A stretch of DNA of 64,000 bases from Micromonospora sp. NBC_01796. GTDB taxonomy: Bacteria > Actinomycetota > Actinomycetes > Mycobacteriales > Micromonosporaceae. Location: assembly GCF_035917455.1 (NCBI RefSeq), contig NZ_CP109078.1:6246001-6310000 (forward strand). The letters are read 5' to 3'. Numbering within the stretch: the stretch's first letter is position 1; every line of letters starts with the position of its first letter. The notes under the pieces are model-generated. The model did not search any database. It was given only the letters and a program-made list of their open reading frames with translations, and was not told the DNA's origin. A program made the translations under genes and the position numbers. Shown in pieces: positions 18,377 through 26,905 of this stretch.

Positions 18377-19875
18377 CCTTCGAGGAGGTGCTGGAGTACG
18401 TCTCCGTCGCCGACGTACGGCTCACCGGTGTCGACGGGACACTGCGCTACGACGCCCCGGCGGCGGTCCTGACCCCGGAACTGATGGCGGGGCTGCGGTC
18501 GTACAAGGGCGAGCTGTTGCGGTGGCTGGCCGGACCGGCCGACGAGCGTGAGGTGACGCGGGCGCCGCTCTCGGCCCAGCAGAACCGGATGATGGAGAAC
18601 GTCGAACGGACCGGGAACTCCAGCGGCTGGAACGTCGGGCTGCGCCTGGAACTGGTCGGGGACCTGGACGTCGCCGCGCTCGACGCCGCCGTCGACGGGC
18701 TGCTCGCCCGGCACCACGCGTTGCGGGCCCGGTTGGGACGCGACGGCGACACCAGGATCCAACGGATCCTCGCCCACCGGCCGGTCCCCCTCCCGGTCGT
18801 CGACCTGACCGCGCTTCCGGACGACGAGACCCGGACGCGGGCCGAGGCGGCGTGCCGGGCGGTGGTGGAGCCGGCGTTCGACCTGGCCGACGAGGCGCCG
18901 GTCCGGTACGCCCTGATCCGCCTCGACCGGAACGAGTCCTGGCTGGTCCTGGTCGTGCACCACATCGCCTGCGACGGCTGGGCCATCTCGGTGCTGCTGC
19001 GCGACCTGGCCGCCGGCTACCGCAGCGCCCACACCGGGGGTACCGCCGACTTCGGGCCGCCCGCCGCCCAGTGCACCGGATACGCCCGCTGGCAGCGCGA
19101 CCAGTGGGACGAGCCGACCCGGCGCCGACGACTCACCCACTGGGCGGAGCACCTCGGTGACGGACCGCTCACCCTGGACCTGCCGTTCGACGGCCCCGCC
19201 CCGGACCGCCCCACCGGTCGGGCCGCCACCCACCGGTTCGAGATCCCGGACCGGGTACGCCTCGCCGCGCAGGCGCTCGCCCGCGCCCGGGGCGCCACCG
19301 TGAACGCGGTCACGGCCGCCGCGATGGCGGTCCTGCTCGCCCGGCTCAGCGGGCAACCCGACGTGACACTCTCGGTGCCGCACGCCAACCGCTCACCCCG
19401 GGCGTACGAGGAGGCGGTCGCCGTGATGACCACGGCACTGCCGCTGCGGATCCGTACGGCCGCCGCCACGTTCGGCGAACTCGTCGACCAGACCGCCGCC
19501 GGCCTCTTCGCCGGCATCGACAACCTGCTGCCCACCGCCTGGATCTACGGGCAGTTCCTCGGGCCGGCGGGCGGCGGGATGCCGTCCGGGGTGATGGTGA
19601 GCTTCGCGTTCCAGAACACCCTGGACATGCGACTCGAACTGCCCGACCTGACCGTACGGGTGCGGGACGTGCCGACCGATGCCGAGCGGGGTGCGCTGAT
19701 GTTCGGTCTGGTGCCCCATCCGGATCGGCTCGACGGCTATCTGGAGTACCCGTTGGACCGGCTCACCGACGAGACCGCCCGTCGATGGGTGGCCGAATAC
19801 GTCGAACTGCTCGCCGACGCCTGCGCCGACCCGGACCGGCCCCTCCCCGCGCTTGATCGACATCCCGCCCTCTGA
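18373..19875 (+). CDS. Free-standing condensation protein with TubC_N docking domain
   Basis: The GTG start overlaps the megasynthase stop (GTGA), giving 500 residues. Residues 1-55 have the hydrophobic pattern and ending LTPELMAGLRSYKGELLRWL of TubC_N docking domains, which receive an upstream carrier domain. Residues about 65-490 form one NRPS condensation domain with a fully canonical HHIACDGW motif. No adenylation, carrier or thioesterase domain follows. It is co-translated with the hybrid megasynthase and probably docks to its C-terminal T domain. It could pass the chain to another carrier or release it onto a free amine or alcohol, as VibH-type enzymes do. Which one cannot be read from sequence. 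Confidence 0.88.
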   Translation: MTFEEVLEYVSVADVRLTGVDGTLRYDAPAAVLTPELMAGLRSYKGELLRWLAGPADEREVTRAPLSAQQNRMMENVERTGNSSGWNVGLRLELVGDLDVAALDAAVDGLLARHHALRARLGRDGDTRIQRILAHRPVPLPVVDLTALPDDETRTRAEAACRAVVEPAFDLADEAPVRYALIRLDRNESWLVLVVHHIACDGWAISVLLRDLAAGYRSAHTGGTADFGPPAAQCTGYARWQRDQWDEPTRRRRLTHWAEHLGDGPLTLDLPFDGPAPDRPTGRAATHRFEIPDRVRLAAQALARARGATVNAVTAAAMAVLLARLSGQPDVTLSVPHANRSPRAYEEAVAVMTTALPLRIRTAAATFGELVDQTAAGLFAGIDNLLPTAWIYGQFLGPAGGGMPSGVMVSFAFQNTLDMRLELPDLTVRVRDVPTDAERGALMFGLVPHPDRLDGYLEYPLDRLTDETARRWVAEYVELLADACADPDRPLPALDRHPAL

Positions 19876-19888
19876 CCTGGGCGAGGGC
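19867..19888 (+). terminator. Hairpin at the end of the megasynthase operon
   Basis: GCCCTC (19867-19872) pairs with GAGGGC (19883-19888) across a 10-nt loop, followed by CTGTTTA. The stem is short and overlaps the stop codon of the condensation gene, so termination strength is uncertain. It marks the probable right boundary of the biosynthetic cluster. Confidence 0.4.
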
Positions 19889-19950
19889 CTGTTTATGCTT
19901 CGCGCGGCCGTTCCGATCTTGGGGGGTCGCGAACGAAGGAAGGCTCAACC

Positions 19951-20682
19951 ATGCGTGTAGCTCGCGTACTCGTGCCCATCGCCATCGCCAGTACGTTGCT
20001 CGCCGGCTGCGGCGGACAGGCCGACAGCGGCTCCCAGGCCGCGCCGGCTGCCGCTGCCACCACCGTGCCCGACGGCAACGGCGTCGCGGCGCTGACGGCG
20101 GACGAGATCAGGACGAAGGCGGTCGCCGCTGCGGAAAAGGCGGGATCGTTCCAGGTCAAGGGGGAGTCCGAGAGCGACGGTGACACGCTGGCCGTCGACC
20201 TGACCTTCAACGGCGAGGACCTCGTCGGCTCGATCGGCACCGGCGGCAGCACCATCCACCTGCTCCGGGTCGCCGGCCAGCCGTACTTCAAGGCAAACGC
20301 CCAGTTCTGGACCGAGAACGGTGGCCCGCAGGGTCCGGCCATCGCCCCGCTGCTGGGGGACAGGTGGGTCAAGATCAAGCCGGACGATCCGACCCTCGGC
20401 GAGGTTTTCAAGACCGCCAGGATCAGCGAGCTGATCAAGCCCGACGGAGCGGTCACCAAGGGCGAGATCAAGACCATCGACGCCGGACCGGCGATCGCGC
20501 TCATCGACGGCTCCGACCAGATCCTGTACGTGGCGACGACCGGCGAGCCGTACCCGCTGCTCCTGGGGAGCGCCGGGTCCACGAGTCAGGTCGTGTTCAG
20601 CGGATACGGATCGACCTTCGAGATCAAGGCCCCCGCCGCGAGCGAGGTCATCGACTTCGACAAGATCACGGCAGGCGGGTGA
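19951..20682 (+). CDS. Secreted lipoprotein, LppX/LprAFG-like
   Basis: AAGGAAGG precedes the ATG by about 9 bp. The 243-residue product starts with a short basic/hydrophobic signal peptide and a lipobox LLAGC, so it should be lipid-anchored outside the membrane at Cys22. After an Ala/Thr-rich linker, the body alternates beta strands and short helices, with repeated K-G-E/D motifs, as in the LppX/LprG family of actinobacterial lipoproteins. Those bind or carry lipids. Family placement rests on overall pattern, not on a catalytic motif. It is a single gene between the cluster end and a YjbR-like gene, and nothing ties it to biosynthesis. Confidence 0.75.
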   Translation: MRVARVLVPIAIASTLLAGCGGQADSGSQAAPAAAATTVPDGNGVAALTADEIRTKAVAAAEKAGSFQVKGESESDGDTLAVDLTFNGEDLVGSIGTGGSTIHLLRVAGQPYFKANAQFWTENGGPQGPAIAPLLGDRWVKIKPDDPTLGEVFKTARISELIKPDGAVTKGEIKTIDAGPAIALIDGSDQILYVATTGEPYPLLLGSAGSTSQVVFSGYGSTFEIKAPAASEVIDFDKITAGG

Positions 20683-20782
20683 CCCGTCGGAGGTAGGCGC
20701 CCCGGCAGTCGCGTCTCCGATCTTGTCCGACGCATCGGTTAGCCTGTGCGGGTGCAGGTGGCGGTGTTGCGGAGCGGGTCCG

Positions 20783-21181
20783 ATGGCTGACGCCGACGAT
20801 GTCCGTCGGCTGGCCCTGGCGCTGCCGCAGGTGGTCGAGATCGACAGCGCCGGTTTCGACTTCCGGGTCGCCAACCAGGGTTTCGTCTGGTCCTACCCCG
20901 AGCGCATACCCGGCAGGCCACGCGTGATCCGTACCGACGTCGCCGTGCTGTACGTCGGCGACGAAGCGGAGAAGCAGGCGTTGCTCCTCGGCGAGCCCGA
21001 GATCTTCTTCACCACACCCGGGTACGACGGTCTGCCCCTGGTGATGCTGCGGCTGGTGCGGGTGGACGTCGACCGCCTGACGGAACTCGTCACCGATGCC
21101 TGGCGCATGCGTGCCCCGGCGTCGATCACCGGCGACCTGGATGAGGGCGCCGCTGCTTCGACGCCGGGACGGCGACGCTGA
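20783..21181 (+). CDS. MmcQ/YjbR-family small protein
   Basis: This 132-residue protein begins at an ATG with GGAGCGGG upstream. A longer frame from 20723 adds only a Cys/Gly-rich stretch unlike the family. The body shows the YjbR (DUF419) pattern: LALALPQVVEI near the N-terminus, a strand pair around FDFRVANQGFVWSYPE, a FFTTPGYDG turn, and a C-terminal helix with LTELVTDAWRMRAP. The fold is a DNA-binding-like cyclophilin/TATA-box-type alpha-beta fold, and its biochemical role is not established. Confidence 0.78.
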   Translation: MADADDVRRLALALPQVVEIDSAGFDFRVANQGFVWSYPERIPGRPRVIRTDVAVLYVGDEAEKQALLLGEPEIFFTTPGYDGLPLVMLRLVRVDVDRLTELVTDAWRMRAPASITGDLDEGAAASTPGRRR

Positions 21182-21266
21182 GGCGACCCTGACGCCACCC
21201 TGACCACCCGGTGCGACTGTCGCTCCGGGCCGCAGAGCGCGGCTCGGGAGACAGGGAGCAAATGTC

Positions 21267-21857
21267 ATGCAGATATCGGGAAAGCGCAGGCTGCTGGTGG
21301 TTCCGGCGTTGGCGGCGCTGGTGCTTACGGCGATGGTGGTGGGCCGAGCGGACGCGGCGGTCGGGCCGGTCGGGGCGGTAGCCGATCAGGCCCTCCTGGA
21401 GCCCGGGGACGTCTACCGGTGCGAGGGCAAGGCACAGCTACGTGCCGCGGTGCTCACCAAGATCGCGCCCACGACGATCGGCGAGACCGGCGGCGTCTTC
21501 GTACCGCTGACGGACGCGTCCATCTCGGTCGCCGGGCCGGCGGCGGCCGCCAGCACCGACCAGGTCATCGTGACCTTCACCGGCGAAGCGCTGCTGACCG
21601 GCCAGCCCAACGTCCTGGCCCCCGTCGTCGACGCGGTGCAGGTCCGCATCCTGGTGAACGGAGCACCGCTGCCGCCGGGCGCGGTCGTCTTCACCACCGA
21701 CGCCGGACAGTCCGACGCCCTGCAGGCGTGCGCGATCGTGACCGGACCCGGCCCGCACGTGGTGACCGTACAGTGGCGGCTGTTCGACTTCGCGAGCAAC
21801 AGTGCGCTGACCGGAACGCTGCGTACCTGGGAGCTGCACGTCGAGCAGAACGACTGA
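21267..21857 (+). CDS. Secreted hypothetical protein
   Basis: The product is 196 residues with an N-terminal signal peptide (MQISGKRR, then about 18 hydrophobic residues) and a likely signal peptidase I site after GRADA. The mature part is beta-rich, with two cysteines (in YRCEGK and LQACAIV) that could form a disulfide. No family motif is recognised. A GGGAG lies 9-13 bp before the ATG. A very stable hairpin follows its stop, so it is transcribed as a single gene. Confidence 0.7.
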   Translation: MQISGKRRLLVVPALAALVLTAMVVGRADAAVGPVGAVADQALLEPGDVYRCEGKAQLRAAVLTKIAPTTIGETGGVFVPLTDASISVAGPAAAASTDQVIVTFTGEALLTGQPNVLAPVVDAVQVRILVNGAPLPPGAVVFTTDAGQSDALQACAIVTGPGPHVVTVQWRLFDFASNSALTGTLRTWELHVEQND

Positions 21858-21883
21858 CACGCGTCGCGGGATAGGACCTCCGC

Positions 21884-21922
21884 GTGGCGGATGACCCGGG
21901 ACTCTGCCGGGGCATCCGCCAC
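21884..21922. terminator. Strong bidirectional hairpin terminator
   Basis: GTGGCGGATG (21884-21893) is perfectly complementary to CATCCGCCAC (21913-21922). Past one A/G mismatch the stem continues for five more pairs, leaving a 7-nt loop. There is no U tract, as is usual in actinobacteria. It sits between the secreted-protein gene and the convergent PrfH gene and can serve both. Confidence 0.75.
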
Positions 21923-22148
21923 GAGCGTCCGCTGCACCACGGATCCTTCACCCGGCTCAGGACGGCACCACCGCGCTGCCATCGGTGACCGTCACGGCTG
22001 GCCGTCCACCGTGACCGAGACGTGGCCGGGCGCGGACTCGACGTCGATGCTCCGGCCACGGAAACGCAGCCCCCGCAGGGTGACCCGGCCCGGTGCCGGC
22101 TGCGGCGAGATGATCGGACTGCCGGCCGGCTGTGGACGCATCCCGGAC

Positions 22149-22769
22149 CTAGCCGCCGGGTCCGGGACGTTCGACGCGGGTGGGGTTGCCGCGTACGAGC
22201 CCGTCGTGGATGCGCCAGCGGGCGGAGGTGACAGCGCGTTCCGCCAGCTCGTCGCCGTGCTCGATCCGCTCCCGCAACAACCGGATGGCGGTACGCCGGT
22301 TGAGGCTGAACTGCCGTTCGGTGTCGACCACCACGACGATGCCCGAGGGGCGGTGGGTCGCCCGTACCGCCGTACTGGCCTTGTTCCGGTGCTGCCCGCC
22401 GGGGCCGCCGGTACGGCAGGCGACGATGTCGACATCCGCCTCGGTGAACGTCGTGTGCGGGGTGTCGACCCGGCACGGTTGCGCGGTGACGTACCAGTTC
22501 TTGCGGCCGGTGCTGGTCCGGTAGGGGCTGGGAGCCTGCCAGCACAGGGTGCCGGTCCAGGCCGCGGCGAACGCCTCGGCACCGGCCCCGGCGATCCGGA
22601 CCAGGACCGACTGGTAGGTGTCGGACCGGTCACCGGGTACGACCTCGATCCGACGGACCTCCAGGTTCTGCCGGGTGGCGTCGGCTTCCAGCCGGCGTAG
22701 TAACCGGCCCAGGGCCCAGGCGCACTCCTGCGGACCACGTCCGGCGGACAGCAGCAGGTGGACGCTCAC
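22149..22769 (-). CDS. prfH: PrfH-type release factor
   Basis: The GTG start overlaps the upstream RtcB stop (GTGA), with GGAGGTG about 8 bp before it. The 206-residue protein matches full-length PrfH and lacks the codon-recognition domain of RF1/RF2. The peptidyl-tRNA hydrolysis motif GGPGGQHRN is intact, followed by the conserved basic region (STAVRATH, then RRTAIRLLRERI). PrfH is known to release peptide from ribosomes damaged in the 16S decoding centre, after which its RtcB partner can reseal the cleaved rRNA. The coupling to the RtcB gene just upstream fits that paired role. Confidence 0.9.
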   Translation of the reverse strand: MSVHLLLSAGRGPQECAWALGRLLRRLEADATRQNLEVRRIEVVPGDRSDTYQSVLVRIAGAGAEAFAAAWTGTLCWQAPSPYRTSTGRKNWYVTAQPCRVDTPHTTFTEADVDIVACRTGGPGGQHRNKASTAVRATHRPSGIVVVVDTERQFSLNRRTAIRLLRERIEHGDELAERAVTSARWRIHDGLVRGNPTRVERPGPGG

Positions 22770-23980
22770 GACCGGCCACCTCCGCGTCGGTGCTCCCGAC
22801 GGTCGCGGCGGGTCGTGGACCCGAGGTCCGGCGTCTTGTACGTGACCAGGGGAACCGTGGTCGCCACCGGCGTGGCCAGGTCGTGGTCGACGAGGTCGGC
22901 GATCACCTGCTCGATCCGCTTGTACGCCGTCGGTGCCTCCTCGAAGAGCAGTTGGCGGTCCCCGCACACCACCAGCGATCCCACCGGTGTACGCCGCAGC
23001 TCCTCGACCGTGTGCTTGGCCCGGCCGCGACGCAGGGCGTCGGCGCGCGACATCTTGCGGCCGGCGCCGTGCGCCACCGAATGGTTCGCCTCCGGCCCGG
23101 CATGGGCGGCCACGAGGTACGAGGGGGTGCCCCGGGTACCGGCGATCAGCACGTCCCGACCGTCACCCGGTGCCGCACCCTTGCGGTGCAGGTAGACCCC
23201 GTCGCGGTGCTCGACCAGGTTGTGGCACTGGTCGACGATCGGCTCGGTCGGCTCGGCACCCAGGGCGTGGGCGACCCGGGCGGCCATCAGCCGCCGGTTG
23301 AGCGCGCCCCAGCGTACGGCGTCGTCGTGCATCGCCAGGTAGGTGGCGGGATCGGGGGCGGGACCGGCACCGTGGACCGAGGTGTGTGCGCGCAGGATCT
23401 GCTCGCCCAGTCCCCGGGATCCGCTGTGCACGATGAGGACCAGGTCGTCGGCGGTGAGGCCGAGACGGTCCGCGTGGTCCGGCTCGAACACGGTCCCGAT
23501 CCGGGCCAGTTCGACGAAGTGGTTGCCCCGGCCGACCGTGCCGAGACCCTCGACGTGACCGGAGGGGATGTCGCCCCGGACAACGGTCCAGGCCGGATCG
23601 TCGGCGTCGGCCTCGGGGTCCAGCGCCCGGTCCAGGTCGGGGAACCGGGCGGCGAGCTTCGCCGGTACGGCACGCTTGAGCCTGATCGGGAACACGGCGA
23701 TGCCGCACCCGATGTCGGATCCGACCAGGAACGGGTACAGCACGGTCGACGCCATGGCGGCGCCGATCGGGGCGCCCTTGCCGGGGTGCAGGTCCGGCAT
23801 GGCGGCGACGTGGATCATTCCGTCGAAGGCTGCCACCTGGTGGCACTGTGCGACGGCATCGGACTCGATCCAACTCGTGGACGACGCGAACACGGTTACG
23901 GTGGCCGAACCCGTGGCCGGGGTCGACGGCGGCAGGGACCCCTGCCGGGAGGGTGACGCGGACACAGACGCTCTCTTCAC
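22766..23980 (-). CDS. rtcB: RtcB-family RNA ligase paired with PrfH
   Basis: The protein is about 400 residues. Metal-binding and catalytic signatures are present: LVGSDIGCGIAVF (Cys ligand), VGRGNHFVEL, HSGSRGLGEQI and the guanylylation-histidine segment AHGAGRKMSR. RtcB joins 3'-phosphate or 2',3'-cyclic-phosphate RNA ends to 5'-OH ends using GTP and Mn2+. The start is uncertain: GTG codons at 23980 and 23968 both lack a strong Shine-Dalgarno, and the family-like region begins near TWIE-type FASSTSWIES. The GTGA overlap with prfH places it in the RtcB2/PrfH class of ribosome-repair operons rather than with tRNA-splicing or archease genes. Confidence 0.9.
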   Translation of the reverse strand: MKRASVSASPSRQGSLPPSTPATGSATVTVFASSTSWIESDAVAQCHQVAAFDGMIHVAAMPDLHPGKGAPIGAAMASTVLYPFLVGSDIGCGIAVFPIRLKRAVPAKLAARFPDLDRALDPEADADDPAWTVVRGDIPSGHVEGLGTVGRGNHFVELARIGTVFEPDHADRLGLTADDLVLIVHSGSRGLGEQILRAHTSVHGAGPAPDPATYLAMHDDAVRWGALNRRLMAARVAHALGAEPTEPIVDQCHNLVEHRDGVYLHRKGAAPGDGRDVLIAGTRGTPSYLVAAHAGPEANHSVAHGAGRKMSRADALRRGRAKHTVEELRRTPVGSLVVCGDRQLLFEEAPTAYKRIEQVIADLVDHDLATPVATTVPLVTYKTPDLGSTTRRDRREHRRGGGRS

Positions 23981-24131
23981 TGAAAAAGGGTGTGGGCGGA
24001 CGGCATCACGGCGCGGGCCGGCGCGGTGGGGCCTCGGATTCACTGGGTGCTGTCCGTCAGAACGTCATGCCCACCACGGTCCCCGAGCCGGCCGCGCGCG
24101 GCAACCGGTTTTCCCCGGCCGGGTCCACGCG

Positions 24132-25589
24132 TCACTGTCCGGTCAGTACCCGGTCCATCACTGCGGCCAGGCGGTCCGGCTGCTCGAACATGGCCCGGTG
24201 CCCGGCCGTCTCGAAGACGTCCAGGTGCTTTCGCGGCGCCCGCAGCCGCTCGTACCACTGGTCGAAGACCGTTGCCAGGCCGCGCATCTCGTGCCCGCCC
24301 TGCACGAAGTACACCGGTACGTCGAGTTGCGGTACGTCGCGGCGCAGGTCGACGTGCTGCATCCGGGGGTACAGGGCGCTCCAGGTGTCGAGGACCCCGT
24401 TCATCATGTGGATCTTCTGTAGCAGCGTGTACTCGGGGACGTCGAGGCCGAAACCGGTGGCGCCCCTCGCGTTGGGGCCGTGATCGTAGTCGTACGCCCG
24501 TGGTGCGTACGTCATGATCGGCTCGTAGAGGTACACGTCCTCGTACGGCGGTGGACCCTGGTCGGTGAGTTGCCGGGTGAGGGCGTCGTGGCCCGTCTCG
24601 CGCGCCCAGACGAGGATGTCGTCGTAGAACAACCGGTCGCTGGCCGCGAGGTCGACCGCCTGACCGGTGCCGATGTACGCGTGGTACTTGTCCGGCCGGC
24701 GCTGCACCGCGAGCACGCCGATGATCGAACCGCCGGAGTGTCCCAGCAGGTAGATCCTGTCCTGACCGAACCGGTCCCGCAGGTAGTCGGTGACGGCGAG
24801 GGTGTCGGTGACCGCCCCGTCCAGGGTGACCGTACCGGTGGGTTCCAGCGCCGGGTAGGAGGAGCCGCCGCCTCGCCGGTCCAGGGTGACCACCACGAAG
24901 CGCCGTTCCAGTGCGGCGAGATGCAGGCGCATCGAACCGATCTCGGTGCCGCCCGGCGCGCCGGGGACGAACAGCAGCACCGGCGCCCCGGCGTCGACCC
25001 CACGGATCATCATCCCGAGCCGGTACGGACCCACGTCGACGAGGGCCAGCTCGGCGACGCCGCCCGGACCCGGCATCGGCGCCGTCCGGGCCGGCACGGA
25101 CACGACCACCGTGGCCGCGACCAGGGCAGCGGTCAGCACGGCGGTACCGGCCCGGCGGATCCGGGTGCCCCAGCGGGCGCGCGGGTGGGCTGCCCCGACC
25201 GGCACCTGCCGGCGACGGCGGGCGAGGCCCGCCCCGTAGGCGGCGCCGAGCACGAGCGGCAGGACCGACAGCACACCGTGCACCCCCCGACCGGCGAGCA
25301 GGGCGATGATGCCGAACGGGCTCGCGTGCGGTGCGTCCACGGACGGCCCCCGTACCCCGATCCGGGTCAGTTCCAGTGCCACCACGAAGGTCGCGGTGGC
25401 GGCGAGCATCGCCCACCGCGAACGGCTCCACCAGCCGGCGGCCAGCCCGACCGCGACGCTGATCCCGACCGACCACAGCGCCTGGGTGTTGGTCAGCGGC
25501 CCGCGCGGTGTCCACCGGGCCGCCGCGATGCCCCAGGCCGTCCCGGCGGCCACCACCGCGGCCATCCGCCACAGTTCTCTGCGTGTCAT
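24132..25589 (-). CDS. Alpha/beta hydrolase with N-terminal membrane segments
   Basis: From the ATG at 25589 the product is 485 residues. Residues about 1-180 contain four or five hydrophobic segments (MAAVVAAGTAWGIAAA, then SVGISVAVGLAAGWW and others). The rest is an extracytoplasmic alpha/beta hydrolase with the nucleophile elbow LLGHSGGSIIG, an oxyanion region FVPGAPGGTEIGS and a C-terminal TAGHRAMFEQP holding the catalytic His. The catalytic part resembles proline-iminopeptidase or tricorn-interacting hydrolases, but the substrate is unknown. It is divergent from the two-component system at 25721. That pairing recurs in actinomycetes and suggests control by that system. Confidence 0.82.
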   Translation of the reverse strand: MTRRELWRMAAVVAAGTAWGIAAARWTPRGPLTNTQALWSVGISVAVGLAAGWWSRSRWAMLAATATFVVALELTRIGVRGPSVDAPHASPFGIIALLAGRGVHGVLSVLPLVLGAAYGAGLARRRRQVPVGAAHPRARWGTRIRRAGTAVLTAALVAATVVVSVPARTAPMPGPGGVAELALVDVGPYRLGMMIRGVDAGAPVLLFVPGAPGGTEIGSMRLHLAALERRFVVVTLDRRGGGSSYPALEPTGTVTLDGAVTDTLAVTDYLRDRFGQDRIYLLGHSGGSIIGVLAVQRRPDKYHAYIGTGQAVDLAASDRLFYDDILVWARETGHDALTRQLTDQGPPPYEDVYLYEPIMTYAPRAYDYDHGPNARGATGFGLDVPEYTLLQKIHMMNGVLDTWSALYPRMQHVDLRRDVPQLDVPVYFVQGGHEMRGLATVFDQWYERLRAPRKHLDVFETAGHRAMFEQPDRLAAVMDRVLTGQ

Positions 25590-25720
25590 GGGCCGAGGGT
25601 GGCCCGGCGAAGTCCCGCCACGCATCGGCCGGGGGTCGGGTCGGGCACCCTGCGCCGGATCCGGTCCGACCACGACTTTGGTAGGTCCCGCCCGGTGATT
25701 CGACCTCGTAGGCTGCGCAC

Positions 25721-26905
25721 ATGTCGGCCCTGCTCTTCGCCCTGCTCGTGCCCGAGCCCGCGGGCGGCAGCCGGTCGGCGCGGCGCGACCGGCTCGCCGA
25801 CGCCATCGCGATCGGGCTGGCCTGCGGCTACGGCGCGCTGATGGTGCCACTGGGCGACGCGACGGCACCCGGGGCGGCCCTGCCCTGGCCGGTCGACGTC
25901 GGGATCGGCACGCTGTGCGCGTTCGCCCTGGCGGTACGCCGACGCTGGCCGCTCGGGCTCGCGCTGGTGCTCCTGCCGTTCGGCGCGGTGTCCGTCATGG
26001 CCACCGGTGCGATCACCGTCGCGCTGTTCACCGTCGCGATCCGATGCCGGGCACGGGTGGTGTTCCTGCTCGGCGCCGTGAACGTCCTCACCGGTGTGGC
26101 GTACTTCCTGTTGCAGGACCATCCCACGTACCCGTTGTGGGTCGACGTCGTGATGCGGGTGGTGATCAGCGTCGCCGCCGCGGGGTGGGGGCTTTTCGTG
26201 CAGGCGTACCGGGGGCTGACCCGGTCGTTGCGCGAGCACGCGTCCCGCGTGGAGGCCGACCAGCACCTGCGCGTCGAGCAGGCGCGGCTGACCGAACGGG
26301 CCCGGATCGCCCGTGAGATGCACGACGTCCTCGCCCACCGGATGTCACTGGTCAGCCTGCACGCCGGGGCCCTGGAGGTACGTACGGACGCGAGGCCGGA
26401 GGAGGTGGCCCTCGCCGCGGGGGCGATCCGGGCCAGCGCGCACGAGGCGCTGCAGGAGTTGCGGACCGTCGTCGGGGTGCTCCGGGAGGGCGCGGCGGGA
26501 CGGCCCGAGCCGCCGCAGCCCGGCCTCGCCGACCTGCCCGACCTGGTGGAGAGCGGGCGCGCGACGGGGATGACGATCCACTACTCCTGCCGGGTGCCCC
26601 CGGTCGGACCGTCCATGGTCCTCGGCCGTACGGCGTACCGGTTCGTGCAGGAGGGGCTGACCAACGCCCGGAAGCACGCGCCCGGAGCGGCGGTGGAGGT
26701 ACAGGTGGCCGGGACCGCCGGTGAGGAGTTGCGGATCACGATCACGAACCCCTGCGCCGGTCCGTCCGGGCGGCCGGTCATACCGGGGGCGGGGATGGGG
26801 CTCGTCGGCCTGGGTGAGCGGGTCGCGCTGGCGGGCGGCCGGGTGGAGTACGGCGTCGACCGCGACACGTTCCGCCTCCGGGCATGGCTGCCGTGGTCGG
26901 CCTGA
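25721..26905 (+). CDS. NarL-type sensor histidine kinase
   Basis: The 394-residue protein has four or five transmembrane segments in residues 1-160, a short coiled region, and then the HisKA_3 dimerisation helix with phospho-acceptor His in REMHDVLAHRMS. The HATPase domain has an N box QEGLTNARKHAPG and a G box GMGLVGLGERV. There is little extracytoplasmic loop, so it probably senses a membrane-associated signal. The response regulator gene starts 22 bp before its end, so the two are cotranslated. It sits divergently from the membrane hydrolase gene at 25589. Confidence 0.92.
   Translation: MSALLFALLVPEPAGGSRSARRDRLADAIAIGLACGYGALMVPLGDATAPGAALPWPVDVGIGTLCAFALAVRRRWPLGLALVLLPFGAVSVMATGAITVALFTVAIRCRARVVFLLGAVNVLTGVAYFLLQDHPTYPLWVDVVMRVVISVAAAGWGLFVQAYRGLTRSLREHASRVEADQHLRVEQARLTERARIAREMHDVLAHRMSLVSLHAGALEVRTDARPEEVALAAGAIRASAHEALQELRTVVGVLREGAAGRPEPPQPGLADLPDLVESGRATGMTIHYSCRVPPVGPSMVLGRTAYRFVQEGLTNARKHAPGAAVEVQVAGTAGEELRITITNPCAGPSGRPVIPGAGMGLVGLGERVALAGGRVEYGVDRDTFRLRAWLPWSA

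Noticed and set aside
21858-22148. Possible tRNA or small RNA between the secreted protein and prfH
   Set aside because: The only strong structure is a single long hairpin typical of a terminator. There is no cloverleaf or conserved loop sequence.
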